Shown here piece after piece: positions 10,089-18,083 of a stretch of DNA of 64,000 bases (positions are counted from its first letter, which is position 1; each line of letters begins with the position of its first letter). The position numbers and the translations under genes are program-made. Origin of the DNA: Brevibacillus brevis (lineage in GTDB: Bacteria > Bacillota > Bacilli > Brevibacillales > Brevibacillaceae); the NCBI RefSeq assembly GCF_900637055.1, contig NZ_LR134338.1, positions 2,242,001 through 2,306,000 of the forward strand, written 5' to 3'. Under the pieces are notes generated by a model that did not search any database, had not been told where the DNA came from, and worked only from the letters and a program-made list of their open reading frames with translations.

Positions 10089-10128
10089 AAGACTGTCGGC
10101 TCTCTGTAAGGCTGCGGTCTTCTTTTTT
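10089..10128 (+). terminator. Terminator after the AAA ATPase gene
   Basis: AAGACTGTCGGC can pair with GGCTGCGGTCTT using G-T pairs around the loop TCTCTGTAA, followed by TCTTTTTT. Confidence 0.75.
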
Positions 10129-10140
10129 GACACAAATGTT

Positions 10141-10161
10141 AGAATATTGACTCAATATTCT
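10141..10161. promoter_or_regulatory. 21-base perfect palindrome upstream of kynB (candidate operator)
   Basis: AGAATATTGA and TCAATATTCT are exact inverted repeats around a single C. It lies 56 bases before the kynB start and just after the preceding terminator, where an operator would be expected. It has no T run of its own and is AT-rich, so a repressor site is more likely than a terminator. The regulator is not identifiable here. Confidence 0.5.
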
Positions 10162-10217
10162 CTTTTTTGTACGCTGAGTATAGGCGCGAACAGTTGCTGG
10201 AAGGTGGAGGATACGCG

Positions 10218-10838
10218 ATGAAAATAATAGATATATCCCGTCCGCTCATGGCAGGTATGCCGACCTGGCCAGGGGACACTCCCTTTCACTATGTCGTAAA
10301 CTGGCCCAAAGCGGAGAGTGGCTCAGTCAATGTCGGTAAAATAACGATGAGTGTACATACGGGTACACATGTGGATGCTCCATTCCATTTCGATGATGAT
10401 GGCCGAAAAATGGCAGCTTTGCCCTTGGACCTGTACATGGGAGAGGCAAGAGTAGTAGAGCTTACTGGACGTTCCAGCATTGGCCCAGAAGATTTTGCCC
10501 AGATTGATCTGGAGGGGGTGGAACGCTTGCTGCTCAAAACGTTATCATGGAGCGACCCCAATCAGTTTCCGTCAACCATCTGTCATCTGCGAGCAGATTT
10601 GCCAGCGTTCCTCGCCAAAAAAGGCATTCGGCTGATTGGAGTGGATGTCCCATCCGTTGATCCGTTGGACAGCAAGGAACTGGCTGCTCATCATGGACTT
10701 CACCAGCATGATATTCATATTTTGGAGGGGCTCCTGCTCGATCATGTGGAATCGGGTGATTACGAACTGATCGCACTGCCGCTGCTTTTGATGGAAGCAG
10801 ATGGAAGTCCGGTACGTGCAATCTTGCGTCGTTCGTAA
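10218..10838 (+). CDS. kynB: Kynurenine formamidase (arylformamidase)
   Basis: 206 residues from the ATG at 10218, which follows GGTGGAGG; an upstream in-frame extension lacks a binding site. KynB hydrolyses N-formylkynurenine to kynurenine in tryptophan degradation. The metal-binding cyclase signature HTGTHVDAPFHF (near residue 51) is intact, and segments such as RLIGVDVPSVDPLDSKELAAHH match the Bacillus KynB family closely (from memory). The usual partners kynA and kynU are not in the window; the gene is followed by its own promoter-bearing neighbour zwf. A 21-base palindrome upstream may control it. Confidence 0.9.
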   Translation: MKIIDISRPLMAGMPTWPGDTPFHYVVNWPKAESGSVNVGKITMSVHTGTHVDAPFHFDDDGRKMAALPLDLYMGEARVVELTGRSSIGPEDFAQIDLEGVERLLLKTLSWSDPNQFPSTICHLRADLPAFLAKKGIRLIGVDVPSVDPLDSKELAAHHGLHQHDIHILEGLLLDHVESGDYELIALPLLLMEADGSPVRAILRRS

Positions 10839-10847
10839 CCCTGCGTA

Positions 10848-10876
10848 TTGATAAAGCAGTGATTTTCTCGAATAAT
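10848..10876 (+). promoter_or_regulatory. Sigma-A-type promoter for zwf
   Basis: TTGATA (10848-10853), a 17-base spacer and AATAAT (10871-10876), 60 bases before the zwf start. Confidence 0.6.
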
Positions 10877-10935
10877 AACAGTGTAACCACAAAACCATCA
10901 TTACGGCGTACGGTATGAAGGGAATGAAAAAGTAG

Positions 10936-12435
10936 ATGGAAGCGATGACCTTTGTCCTTTTTGGCGCGACAGGAGATTTAGCCAAACGCAAAATTTTCCC
11001 TGCACTTTTTAACTTATATGTAGATCAAAAGTTACCTGCTGCCTTTTCGATTATCGGTGTGGGGAGAAGGGCCTGGTCTGATGACGAATTTCAGGACTCG
11101 GTTCGCCAGTCTGTCCATGAGTTTTCCCGTCGCACCGAGATTGATTCCCGCGAGCTGGACGCTTTCTTGTCTGCTTGTCGCTATGCGGAAGTAGATGTCA
11201 TGGAACCGCGTGCTTATGAAACGTTACATCATCTGGTCCTGCAAAGAGAGCAAGAGCTGCAGATCCCGCAAAACCGGATGTTTTACTTGTCAGTAGCCCC
11301 GCAATATTTCGAGGGAATTGCAACCAATGTTAAAGCCAGCGGACTCGGTTCAACGACAGGCTGGAAACGTCTGATCATTGAAAAGCCATTCGGACATGAT
11401 TTGCAATCCGCCATAGAATTGAATGAAAAGCTAGGGAAAGCATTTTTGGAAGAAGAAATTTATCGCATTGACCATTACTTGGGAAAACCGATGGTTCAAA
11501 ACCTCGAGGCACTCGAATTTGCCAATCCAATCTTCCAAGCTCTCTGGAACAACCAATACATTGCCAATGTGCAGATTACAGCAAACGAGGCCGTTGGGGT
11601 TGAGGATCGGGCTGGATACTATGACCATTCCGGTGCACTGCGTGACATGCTGCAAAATCATATGCTTCAAATGCTGATGATGATCGCGATGCAACTCCCA
11701 AAGCGGATCACATCGGCACATATTCGCGAAGAGAAGCGCAGGGCGATGGCGGCCGTTCGCCCGATAAAGACAGAAGAAGTTCACAACCATGTCGTTCGCG
11801 GGCAGTATTGTGCAGGACATATCCAAGGTACGCCTGTCATTGGCTACAGGGACGAGCCTGGTGTTGATCCAGTATCCATGACGGAAACGTACATTGCGAC
11901 TCGAGTCTGGATTGATGATCCGTTTTGGCAAGGGGTGCCATTTTATATTCGCACCGGAAAAAGACTGCAAGAAAAATCAACGAGAATCGTCATTGAGTTT
12001 AAAAATCCGCACGAGCAGCTATATCAGGAGCAAAATGAAACAACATTGCCTAATTTGCTGATCATTAGCGTGAATCCATATGAAGGAATCGCGTTGCAAG
12101 TAAATAGAAAGAATCCGACAAATAGCGGTAAGATTGAGCCGGTGACGGTAGATTTCAGTGCAGGGACAAAAGACGTGCCAGAAGCGTACGAGCTGCTCTT
12201 GTTCGATGCACTCCGAGGGGATTCCACTTACTTTGCGCATTGGGATGAGGTCCGGCTATCGTGGGAGTGGGTGACACCGATTTTGGAAGCCTTCGCTGAA
12301 AATTTGGTGCCGCTCTTTACGTACGAAGCTGGCTCATTCGGACCGAAGGCCGCAGAGCAATTGCTTGAAGCAGACGGATTCGTGTGGTGGCTGGATAAGG
12401 TCGAAGAACGAGTACCGGTCACTGCAACGAGATAG
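10936..12435 (+). CDS. zwf: Glucose-6-phosphate 1-dehydrogenase
   Basis: 499 residues. It oxidises glucose 6-phosphate with NADP, opening the pentose phosphate pathway. The N-terminal dinucleotide motif FGATGDLAKRK and the substrate motif RIDHYLGK (near residue 177) are present. The residue after the catalytic motif is unusual: most family members read HYLGKE, here it is HYLGKPMVQN. The ATG at 10936 has only a weak binding site (AAGGGA, 13 bases away); a second ATG lies three codons later. A Gfo/Idh/MocA oxidoreductase follows 24 bases downstream and is probably co-transcribed. Confidence 0.95.
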   Translation: MEAMTFVLFGATGDLAKRKIFPALFNLYVDQKLPAAFSIIGVGRRAWSDDEFQDSVRQSVHEFSRRTEIDSRELDAFLSACRYAEVDVMEPRAYETLHHLVLQREQELQIPQNRMFYLSVAPQYFEGIATNVKASGLGSTTGWKRLIIEKPFGHDLQSAIELNEKLGKAFLEEEIYRIDHYLGKPMVQNLEALEFANPIFQALWNNQYIANVQITANEAVGVEDRAGYYDHSGALRDMLQNHMLQMLMMIAMQLPKRITSAHIREEKRRAMAAVRPIKTEEVHNHVVRGQYCAGHIQGTPVIGYRDEPGVDPVSMTETYIATRVWIDDPFWQGVPFYIRTGKRLQEKSTRIVIEFKNPHEQLYQEQNETTLPNLLIISVNPYEGIALQVNRKNPTNSGKIEPVTVDFSAGTKDVPEAYELLLFDALRGDSTYFAHWDEVRLSWEWVTPILEAFAENLVPLFTYEAGSFGPKAAEQLLEADGFVWWLDKVEERVPVTATR

Positions 12436-12459
12436 ACAAAAGAAAAGGGAGCGGATGAG

Positions 12460-13449
12460 ATGCGATTTGGCGTAATCGGAACGAACTGGATTACCGAGGA
12501 ATTTATCCAGGCTGGTCAAGAAGTAGAAGGATTTTCCCTTCAGGCTGTTTATTCACGTACCATCGAACGCGCCAAGGAATTCGCTGACAAGTACCATGCT
12601 CCATTCGCCTATAACAGCCTAGAAGAAATGGCTGCAAGCAAAAAGATTGACGCGGTCTATATTGCGAGCCCCAACTCCTGCCACGCTGAGCAAGCGATCC
12701 AATGCATGGACGCGGGGCTGCACGTATTGTGTGAAAAGCCACTGGCTTCCAATGCGATTGAGGCAGAAGCCATGATCGAAGCAGCGAAGAGAAATGACGT
12801 GCTGCTCATGGAGGCAGTCAAATCTACCCTGTTGCCCAATTTTTTTGCGATACAAGACAACCTGCACAAGCTGGGAAAAGTACGACGTTTTATTGCTAGC
12901 AATTGCCAATATTCTTCGCGCTATGACGCCTATCGCGAAGGGAAGGTTTTACGTGCTTTTGATCCTGCTTTTTCAAACGGAGCCTTGATGGACATCGGTA
13001 TCTATTGTCTTTATCCGGTACTCATCCTTTTTGGCAGACCAGACGACATCAAAGCAGAAGGAATTGTGCTTGATTCTGGCGTGGACGGAGAAGGCAGTAT
13101 GCTTTTGAAGTATCGAGAGATGGATGCAATCATTAGCTTCTCGAAAATTACGACCTCCTATCAGCCAGCAGAAATTCAAGGGGAGGACGCTACGATGGTG
13201 ATCGATCGAATCAATCATCTCAAAGAAGTGGACATTCGTTACAGGGACGGACGAATCGAGCAAGTGACAAGGCCTCAAACCCCGAAGACCATGCATTATG
13301 AAATAAGAGAATTCCTGCACTTGGCGAGGAGCGGGGGTAGACAATCTGCAACGAATTCGCATGAAGTCTCCAAAATGGCCATGCAGGTCATGGATGAAGC
13401 GAGAAGACAGATGGGGATTGTTTTTCCAGCGGATCGAAAAAAACAGTAA
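12460..13449 (+). CDS. Gfo/Idh/MocA family oxidoreductase
   Basis: 329 residues. The N-terminal Rossmann domain begins RFGVIGTNWITEEFIQA, lacking the usual GxGxxG but matching the GTNWI subgroup to which B. subtilis YulF belongs (from memory). The motif CEKPLASN near residue 92 is the conserved EKP of the family, and the C-terminal GFO_IDH_MocA_C half follows. Substrates of this subgroup are sugars or inositol derivatives; the actual one cannot be read from sequence. It sits between zwf and a cyclase gene with gaps near 20 bases, so the three probably form one transcript. Confidence 0.88.
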   Translation: MRFGVIGTNWITEEFIQAGQEVEGFSLQAVYSRTIERAKEFADKYHAPFAYNSLEEMAASKKIDAVYIASPNSCHAEQAIQCMDAGLHVLCEKPLASNAIEAEAMIEAAKRNDVLLMEAVKSTLLPNFFAIQDNLHKLGKVRRFIASNCQYSSRYDAYREGKVLRAFDPAFSNGALMDIGIYCLYPVLILFGRPDDIKAEGIVLDSGVDGEGSMLLKYREMDAIISFSKITTSYQPAEIQGEDATMVIDRINHLKEVDIRYRDGRIEQVTRPQTPKTMHYEIREFLHLARSGGRQSATNSHEVSKMAMQVMDEARRQMGIVFPADRKKQ

Positions 13450-13469
13450 GCAAGGGGAGGGCGTTTGGG

Positions 13470-14093
13470 ATGAAAATGTATGATGTTACCGCCACCGTAT
13501 ACGAAGGAATGACGGTGTATAAAAACAAGCCGGAAAAGCAGCCGAAAATACGTACTGCTACCAGTGGCTATGTAACAGAATCGAGAATCGACATGGACCT
13601 TCACACGGGTACCCATGTAGATGCTCCCCTGCACATGGTGAATGCTGGTGATACATTTGAGAGTATTTCATTGGAGAAGCTGGTAGGCAGTTGCAAGGTT
13701 CTCGATCTCACAGCGGTAGAGGACAGGATCACTCGCTCCGACTTGGAGAGCTTCGATCTTGCGCAAGGAGATTTTGTCCTGTTTAAAACGAAAAACTCAT
13801 TTGAAGAGGCGTTCTCTTTTGAATTCATCTTTCTGTCACAGGAAGGTGCGGAATATTTAAGTGAGCTGGGGGTACGGGGCATTGGTACCGATGCACTTGG
13901 AATCGAACGCAGCCAAGAAGGACACCCGACACATAAAAAACTGTTTGCAGCGGGAGTCATTGTCGTGGAAGGCTTGCGGCTAGCAGAGGTGCCAGCAGGC
14001 GAGTATTTTTTGGTGGCTGCACCACTCAAGCTGATCGGTACGGACGCAGCCCCGGCAAGGGTTCTATTGTTTGAAGGCTTACATAGCGTATAA
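13470..14093 (+). CDS. Cyclase family protein (KynB-like metal hydrolase)
   Basis: 207 residues. A second member of the cyclase/kynurenine formamidase superfamily: the metal site HTGTHVDAPLHM (residues about 46-57) is complete and the late segment GIGTDALGIERSQEGHPTHKKL parallels the substrate-side loop. It differs clearly from the KynB at 10.2 kb (MYDVTATVYEGMTVYKNKP start), so it is a paralog with probably another amide or lactone substrate rather than a duplicate. Start ATG at 13470, AGGGGAGG upstream. Last gene of the zwf transcript; a strong hairpin follows. Confidence 0.87.
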   Translation: MKMYDVTATVYEGMTVYKNKPEKQPKIRTATSGYVTESRIDMDLHTGTHVDAPLHMVNAGDTFESISLEKLVGSCKVLDLTAVEDRITRSDLESFDLAQGDFVLFKTKNSFEEAFSFEFIFLSQEGAEYLSELGVRGIGTDALGIERSQEGHPTHKKLFAAGVIVVEGLRLAEVPAGEYFLVAAPLKLIGTDAAPARVLLFEGLHSV

Positions 14094-14103
14094 TGGTGAC
14101 GGT

Positions 14104-14136
14104 CACCCGCCTGTGAAGATCAGGCGGGTGCGTTTG
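14104..14136 (+). terminator. Terminator after the cyclase gene
   Basis: A perfect 10-base-pair stem CACCCGCCTG/CAGGCGGGTG with a 7-base loop; the T tail is weak (CGTTTGT). Confidence 0.7.
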
Positions 14137-14207
14137 TATTGGGCAAGAAATAGCCCGCGTCCACCTTTCAAAAAAACATTTTGATTGATTCAGACTTTTC
14201 AACCTCC

Positions 14208-14238
14208 TTGTTCGGCAGTGACTGCAAGGTGGTATAAT
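14208..14238 (+). promoter_or_regulatory. Extended -10 promoter for the dinB-like gene
   Basis: TATAAT at 14233-14238 preceded by TGG (extended -10); TTGTTC at 14208-14213 with a long 19-base spacer. The gene starts 39 bases further on. Confidence 0.65.
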
Positions 14239-14276
14239 TTGTCTATCGAAACGAAATAACGAGGAGAGGGATACAC

Positions 14277-14792
14277 ATGCTCAGACGACCAGAGCGCGAT
14301 GAATACGCTGCTTATTTTGACTATTATATTGGGCTTGTACCGGAGGGGGAGCTGCAAACGATCCTCACACAACAAGGAGAGAGGCAAGTCGCGTTATTTT
14401 CGTCACTTGCCCCCGAGCAAATTGATTATCGGTATGCACCAGGCAAATGGACGGTAAAAGAGGTGTTGGGTCATCTCGTCGATACAGAACGCATCATGAG
14501 CTATCGCTTGCTGAGAATCGCGAGAGGAGATCAGACACCCCTCGTCGGTTTTGATGAGAATGCTTTTGTCGAACACGGGTGTTTTCAGCTAAGAGACTTC
14601 TCAGATTTATTGGAAGAGTATAAGGCTGTCCGGGCCTCCACCATCGCGCAGGTCCGCGGAATCTCTCCAGAAGCGTGGTTGCGTACAGGACTTGCCAACG
14701 GAAACAAGCTATCTGCAAGGACGTTGGCCTATGTAATTGCTGGACATGAAGCTCACCACAGTACCATTTTGAAAGAGCGGTATTTGGAGTAA
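14277..14792 (+). CDS. DinB/YfiT-like four-helix metalloprotein
   Basis: 171 residues of the DinB superfamily, small helical bundles that bind one metal through three histidines. Visible candidate ligands are His in VKEVLGHLVDTERIMSYRLLR (about residue 66) and the pair in VIAGHEAHHSTILKERYL near the C-terminus. Members include YfiT-type hydrolases and bacillithiol-dependent transferases; the reaction cannot be assigned. GAGGAGAGGG upstream sets the start. It has its own promoter and terminator, so it is a single-gene unit. Confidence 0.88.
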   Translation: MLRRPERDEYAAYFDYYIGLVPEGELQTILTQQGERQVALFSSLAPEQIDYRYAPGKWTVKEVLGHLVDTERIMSYRLLRIARGDQTPLVGFDENAFVEHGCFQLRDFSDLLEEYKAVRASTIAQVRGISPEAWLRTGLANGNKLSARTLAYVIAGHEAHHSTILKERYLE

Positions 14793-14829
14793 GGTAAAAT
14801 CTGTGGACGAGTACGTCCCTCCTTTTCTT

Positions 14830-14878
14830 GCATTTTCTAACGATCGTCACGGTCGAGTGGAAAATGCTCTTTTTCTTT
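14830..14878 (+). terminator. Terminator after the dinB-like gene
   Basis: GCATTTTC pairs with GAAAATGC, enclosing a second short stem (CGATC/GGTCG); TCTTTTTCTTTT follows. Confidence 0.75.
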
Positions 14879-14909
14879 TGGGTAGGATAAAAGAAGAGGA
14901 GGGTGTGCG

Positions 14910-15044
14910 ATGATGCAACTTTTTATTTGTCAATGGTGCGGATATGTCGAGGAAAAAGAGCTGCCTGAGGAATGCCAGGAGGGCGTGTTTCATTGCACTT
15001 GCTGCACGATGGAAGAGGTAGAAAGCCTGTTCACCCACAATTGA
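14910..15044 (+). CDS. 44-residue zinc-ribbon-like small protein
   Basis: A short gene starting ATG-ATG at 14910 behind AGAGGAGGG and ending TGA at 15044. The peptide starts MMQLFICQWCGYVEEKE and has two CxxC knuckles, Cys7/Cys10 and Cys29/Cys32, a spacing that suits one zinc ion in a rubredoxin-like or zinc-ribbon fold. The rest is acidic (EEVESL near the end). No family name is recognised. It lies between the dinB terminator and the promoter of the SAM riboswitch, so it stands alone, though readthrough from dinB is possible. Confidence 0.7.
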   Translation: MMQLFICQWCGYVEEKELPEECQEGVFHCTCCTMEEVESLFTHN

Positions 15045-15088
15045 AAGCCTTGCCAAATCAGCTTGCAATCAGAAAAGAAAGAATTTTG

Positions 15089-15117
15089 TTGACGCTTGCC
15101 TTGGAATTTCTTAGAAT
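15089..15117 (+). promoter_or_regulatory. Promoter of the SAM-riboswitch/hom transcript
   Basis: TTGACG (15089-15094), a 17-base spacer and TAGAAT (15112-15117). Transcription would start about 15 bases before the first S-box aptamer. Confidence 0.8.
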
Positions 15118-15138
15118 AAAGCTCAACAGCATAAATGG

Positions 15139-15298
15139 TTCTTATCCAGAGAGGTGGAGGGTCTGGCCCGATGAAGCCCGGCAACCGTTGCATATTGCGA
15201 CAAGGTGCCAATTCCTGCGAGACGTTTCGTCTCGAAAGATAAGAAGCGGGTTACTCCATTAGTAGATGAACCTTCTTCTTAGCGAAGAAGGTTTTTTT
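15139..15298 (+). promoter_or_regulatory. SAM-I (S-box) riboswitch 1 with its own terminator
   Basis: The S-box core GAGGTGGAGGGTCTGGCCCG...ATGAAGCCCGGCAACC is present. P1 is formed by TTCTTATC (15139-15146) and GATAAGAA (15238-15245). The expression platform is a perfect 10-base-pair terminator, AACCTTCTTC/GAAGAAGGTT (15269-15293) plus T run. The right arm of P1 (AAGAAG) can instead pair with CTTCTT of the terminator, giving an antiterminator. SAM binding should therefore stop transcription. It is the first of two such elements in series. Confidence 0.95.
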
Positions 15299-15311
15299 AA
15301 TTTCATATTTT

Positions 15312-15480
15312 CTTTATCCAGAGAGGTGGAGGGACTGGCCCGATGAAGCCCGGCAACCGTCACACATATTTTGTGACAAGGTGCCAATTCCTGCAGGACA
15401 TATACGTCCTGGGAGATAAGGAGGGGGAGCATTAGCTGCTAATAAGCCTTCTTCTTATCGAAGATGGCTTTTCTTTTTAT
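15312..15480 (+). promoter_or_regulatory. SAM-I (S-box) riboswitch 2 with its own terminator
   Basis: A second complete S-box aptamer begins 14 bases after the first terminator. P1 is CTTTATC (15312-15318) with GATAAGG (15415-15421). The core differs from copy 1 by few bases (GGGACTGGCCCGATGAAGCC), while the variable P3/P4 arms differ more. The terminator AAGCCTTCTTC/GAAGATGGCTT (15444-15470, one mismatch) ends in TTCTTTTT, 28 bases before the hom start codon. Both switches must be antiterminated for hom to be transcribed from the upstream promoter. Confidence 0.95.
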
Positions 15481-15508
15481 CTAAAATTCGGGGTATGGGG
15501 TGGTCAGA

Positions 15509-16774
15509 ATGAGTGCAGAAGTGGTACGCGTGGGATTATTGGGATTGGGAACAGTGGGTGGAGGCGTAATCAAAACGATCCGTTCGCAACAGGAGAAGTT
15601 GGCTTCTCGTCTGGGAAAACGAATTGAGATCGTCAAAGCATTGGTACGTGACTCGGATAAAGAGCGGGCGGTTCATGTCGACCCTGCTTTACTGACAACT
15701 GACTTTGAGGATGTATTGAGAAGCGATGTGGACATCGTGGTGGAGGTCATGGGCGGTGTAGAACCTACCTATGACTACGTCCGTGCTTTGATCGAAAAGG
15801 GCTGCCATGTAGTAACTGCCAACAAAGAACTCCTGGCGAAAAAAGGAACAGAGCTAGTCGATTTGGCAAATCAGCATCAAGTACATCTTGCCTATGAAGC
15901 GAGTGTCGCAGGGGGCATCCCGATCTTGAGCGTGCTCAGGCAGTTCCTTCGCACGAACGATATTCAAGGGGTTCGCGGTATTCTCAACGGAACAACGAAT
16001 TTCATTTTGACGAAAATGGAGGCAGAGCAGCTCTCTTACCAGGAGGTGCTCAAGCAAGCGCAGGAGCTTGGCTATGCGGAAGCAGACCCTCGCTCGGATG
16101 TGGAAGGCTTTGATGCTATGTACAAGTTGTATATCTTGGCACAGCTTGTTTACGGGGAATCGCTGCCTTTAGCTGATGTTGTTCGCAAAGGAATTGCAGA
16201 TTTGTCAGCAGGTCACATTCGGATTGCGAGCGAGCTGGGGTACCGGATCAAGCTGATCGCGCAGGCCTATCAAGCTGAAAAAGGAATTCGCCTATCTGTT
16301 GAACCAACCATGCTTCCGCTGAGCCATCCGTTGGCACAAATCCACGACGCGTTTAATGCTGTACAACTATCCGGCAACATCGTGGGAGACTTGTTGTTTA
16401 CAGGAAGAGGGGCAGGAGAGCTCCCTACAGCAAGTGCTGTCGTCGAGGATTTGGCCTATTTATTGACGCAGCCATTCACACCGCATCCTACCTGGAAAGA
16501 AAAAACGGCTGACAAAGCTGGAGTCACGTTGGACTCGGCAGAACACGTCCTCTGCTATCTTGAGGGCTCATGTCATACTGCTACGCCAGATCGTGTCTTG
16601 CATTTCCTTCAGCAGGCAGGAGTAAACGTGCATAAGCTAAAAGTCCAATTTGACTTGGGTGGCGTCTTGCGTGCAGGTTTGATCGTGACAGGAATCAATG
16701 AAGAGCATGAGTCCCTATTGAAAAATGATTTTGGCTTAGATGTGCGCTGCTTCCCCATTATCGAATCTGCGTAA
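15509..16774 (+). CDS. hom: Homoserine dehydrogenase
   Basis: 421 residues from the ATG at 15509, preceded by GGGGTGG; an in-frame GTG three codons earlier overlaps that site. It reduces aspartate semialdehyde to homoserine, the branch point to methionine and threonine. The N-terminal NAD(P) motif GLLGLGTVGGGV, the catalytic domain (GILNGTTNFILTKM and GYAEADPRSDVEGFDA) and a C-terminal ACT domain from about residue 345 are all visible. Two consecutive SAM-I riboswitches control it. No thrC or thrB follows; a convergent terminator closes the unit. Confidence 0.97.
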   Translation: MSAEVVRVGLLGLGTVGGGVIKTIRSQQEKLASRLGKRIEIVKALVRDSDKERAVHVDPALLTTDFEDVLRSDVDIVVEVMGGVEPTYDYVRALIEKGCHVVTANKELLAKKGTELVDLANQHQVHLAYEASVAGGIPILSVLRQFLRTNDIQGVRGILNGTTNFILTKMEAEQLSYQEVLKQAQELGYAEADPRSDVEGFDAMYKLYILAQLVYGESLPLADVVRKGIADLSAGHIRIASELGYRIKLIAQAYQAEKGIRLSVEPTMLPLSHPLAQIHDAFNAVQLSGNIVGDLLFTGRGAGELPTASAVVEDLAYLLTQPFTPHPTWKEKTADKAGVTLDSAEHVLCYLEGSCHTATPDRVLHFLQQAGVNVHKLKVQFDLGGVLRAGLIVTGINEEHESLLKNDFGLDVRCFPIIESA

Positions 16775-16796
16775 GTTAGAGGAATAATAAGAAGAA

Positions 16797-16835
16797 AAGC
16801 CGTATTTCTAGTTACCTGGAAACACGGCTTCTTTT
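16797..16835. terminator. Bidirectional terminator between hom and capA
   Basis: AAGCCGTATTTC pairs with GAAACACGGCTT (one mismatch). T-rich sequence lies on both sides, so it can serve hom on the plus strand and the convergent capA-like gene on the minus strand. Confidence 0.8.
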
Positions 16836-16836
16836 G

Positions 16837-18006
16837 TCAGGGGGCAGTCTCCACTGCTTTTGCACGCGGCTGTACACGCCCGTCACTTTGTATGTCGACA
16901 CTCTCCGAAATGGATTCAATGCGTTTTAGCAGGGCAGCGCCGTTGCTTTCGTTCATCGGTACGGCTTGTCCCAATTCTGCGTGAAAGGGGAGCATCGTCA
17001 GCTCACAATCAGCGTTTTTCGTACAGCTTGCTTGCAGGACCATCGTCTCCCATGTCTTAGGCTCGTTTGATCGTGTGAAAATGAAATTGCCAAGACTGTA
17101 CGAAATCCATTTGTCGTTGTATCGTTCAAAGCCTTGAAGTACGTGGGGATGACCACCGACAATCAAATCTGCACCAGCATCGATGTAGGCACGAGACAGC
17201 TCTTTTTGATGATCGACAGGATAATCGGAGCGTTCCTTGCCCCAGTGTGCAATCACCACGACGAGATCCGCTTGGCTGTTCGCATCTTGGATCGCTTTCA
17301 CTGCCAGCGTCGGATCATAGGAAGCGGCCATACCTGGCTGGGAATCCCCTGCAAACCAGCTTGTTTCGGGAATGACCCTGCTGAAGCCGAGAATCGCGAT
17401 CTTGATGCCATTCTTTTCAACGAATACAGGTGAATAGGCACGGCTGGCATCCTTACCGGCGCCGACATATTCAATCCGGTTTTCGTCCAAAGCGTCAAAA
17501 GTATCCAGCAATCCCGGGACTCCTTGGTCCATGGAGTGATTATTGGCGAGATTCACCACATCAATCCCAGCGTTTTTCATGGCAGGAACAGCAAGTGGCG
17601 ATGACTTGTAGACATACGCCTTGTTCTGTGCAGCAACACCTGTGGCAGTGACCGGCGTCTCCAAATTGGCAATCGTGAGGTCATCTTGCAAAAAGAGCGA
17701 GCTTACATGCTTATATGGGTAGTCATAGCTGTTTGCGAGTAAGGTTTTCTCTACATTCCCTGACATCATAATGTCACCAACAAAAGTGAGCTGCACAGTA
17801 GACTTTTGGTTCACCGTATTGTCAGGAGCAGGCTGCGTGTCCGGGTTGGCATGTTCTCCATCCATGGCAATTTGGAATAGGTAGTAGGTTCCGACGACGA
17901 AGATGGCCAACACGCTAAATAGGAGTGTGCTCTTTCCAGCCCGTACCCATTTTCTGCGTGATTGCTTGCGCCGAGCTTTTACCCGGCTTGATCTGGTATC
18001 GTTCAT
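16837..18006 (-). CDS. CapA family protein (poly-gamma-glutamate/capsule-type metallophosphatase fold)
   Basis: 389 residues from the ATG at 18006, which has GGGGG six bases upstream; the frame extends further 5' without a binding site. A basic N-terminus (RKQSRRKWVRAGK) precedes one membrane segment at about 27-46, so the catalytic part should face outside. The CapA/PGA_cap domain shows TFVGDIMMSGNV, NLANNHSMDQG, HWGKERSDYP and GGHPHVLQG, the metal-binding signatures of the family. CapA proteins help polymerise or export poly-gamma-glutamate, but capB/capC are absent here, so a stand-alone envelope role is as likely. Confidence 0.87.
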   Translation of the reverse strand: MNDTRSSRVKARRKQSRRKWVRAGKSTLLFSVLAIFVVGTYYLFQIAMDGEHANPDTQPAPDNTVNQKSTVQLTFVGDIMMSGNVEKTLLANSYDYPYKHVSSLFLQDDLTIANLETPVTATGVAAQNKAYVYKSSPLAVPAMKNAGIDVVNLANNHSMDQGVPGLLDTFDALDENRIEYVGAGKDASRAYSPVFVEKNGIKIAILGFSRVIPETSWFAGDSQPGMAASYDPTLAVKAIQDANSQADLVVVIAHWGKERSDYPVDHQKELSRAYIDAGADLIVGGHPHVLQGFERYNDKWISYSLGNFIFTRSNEPKTWETMVLQASCTKNADCELTMLPFHAELGQAVPMNESNGAALLKRIESISESVDIQSDGRVQPRAKAVETAP

Positions 18007-18083
18007 TTTTCCCCCTTGTATTTCTATCCTTACATAAATGAATTTTGATATCCTATAAGTAATACGAAAAGAGGCGAAAAAAG

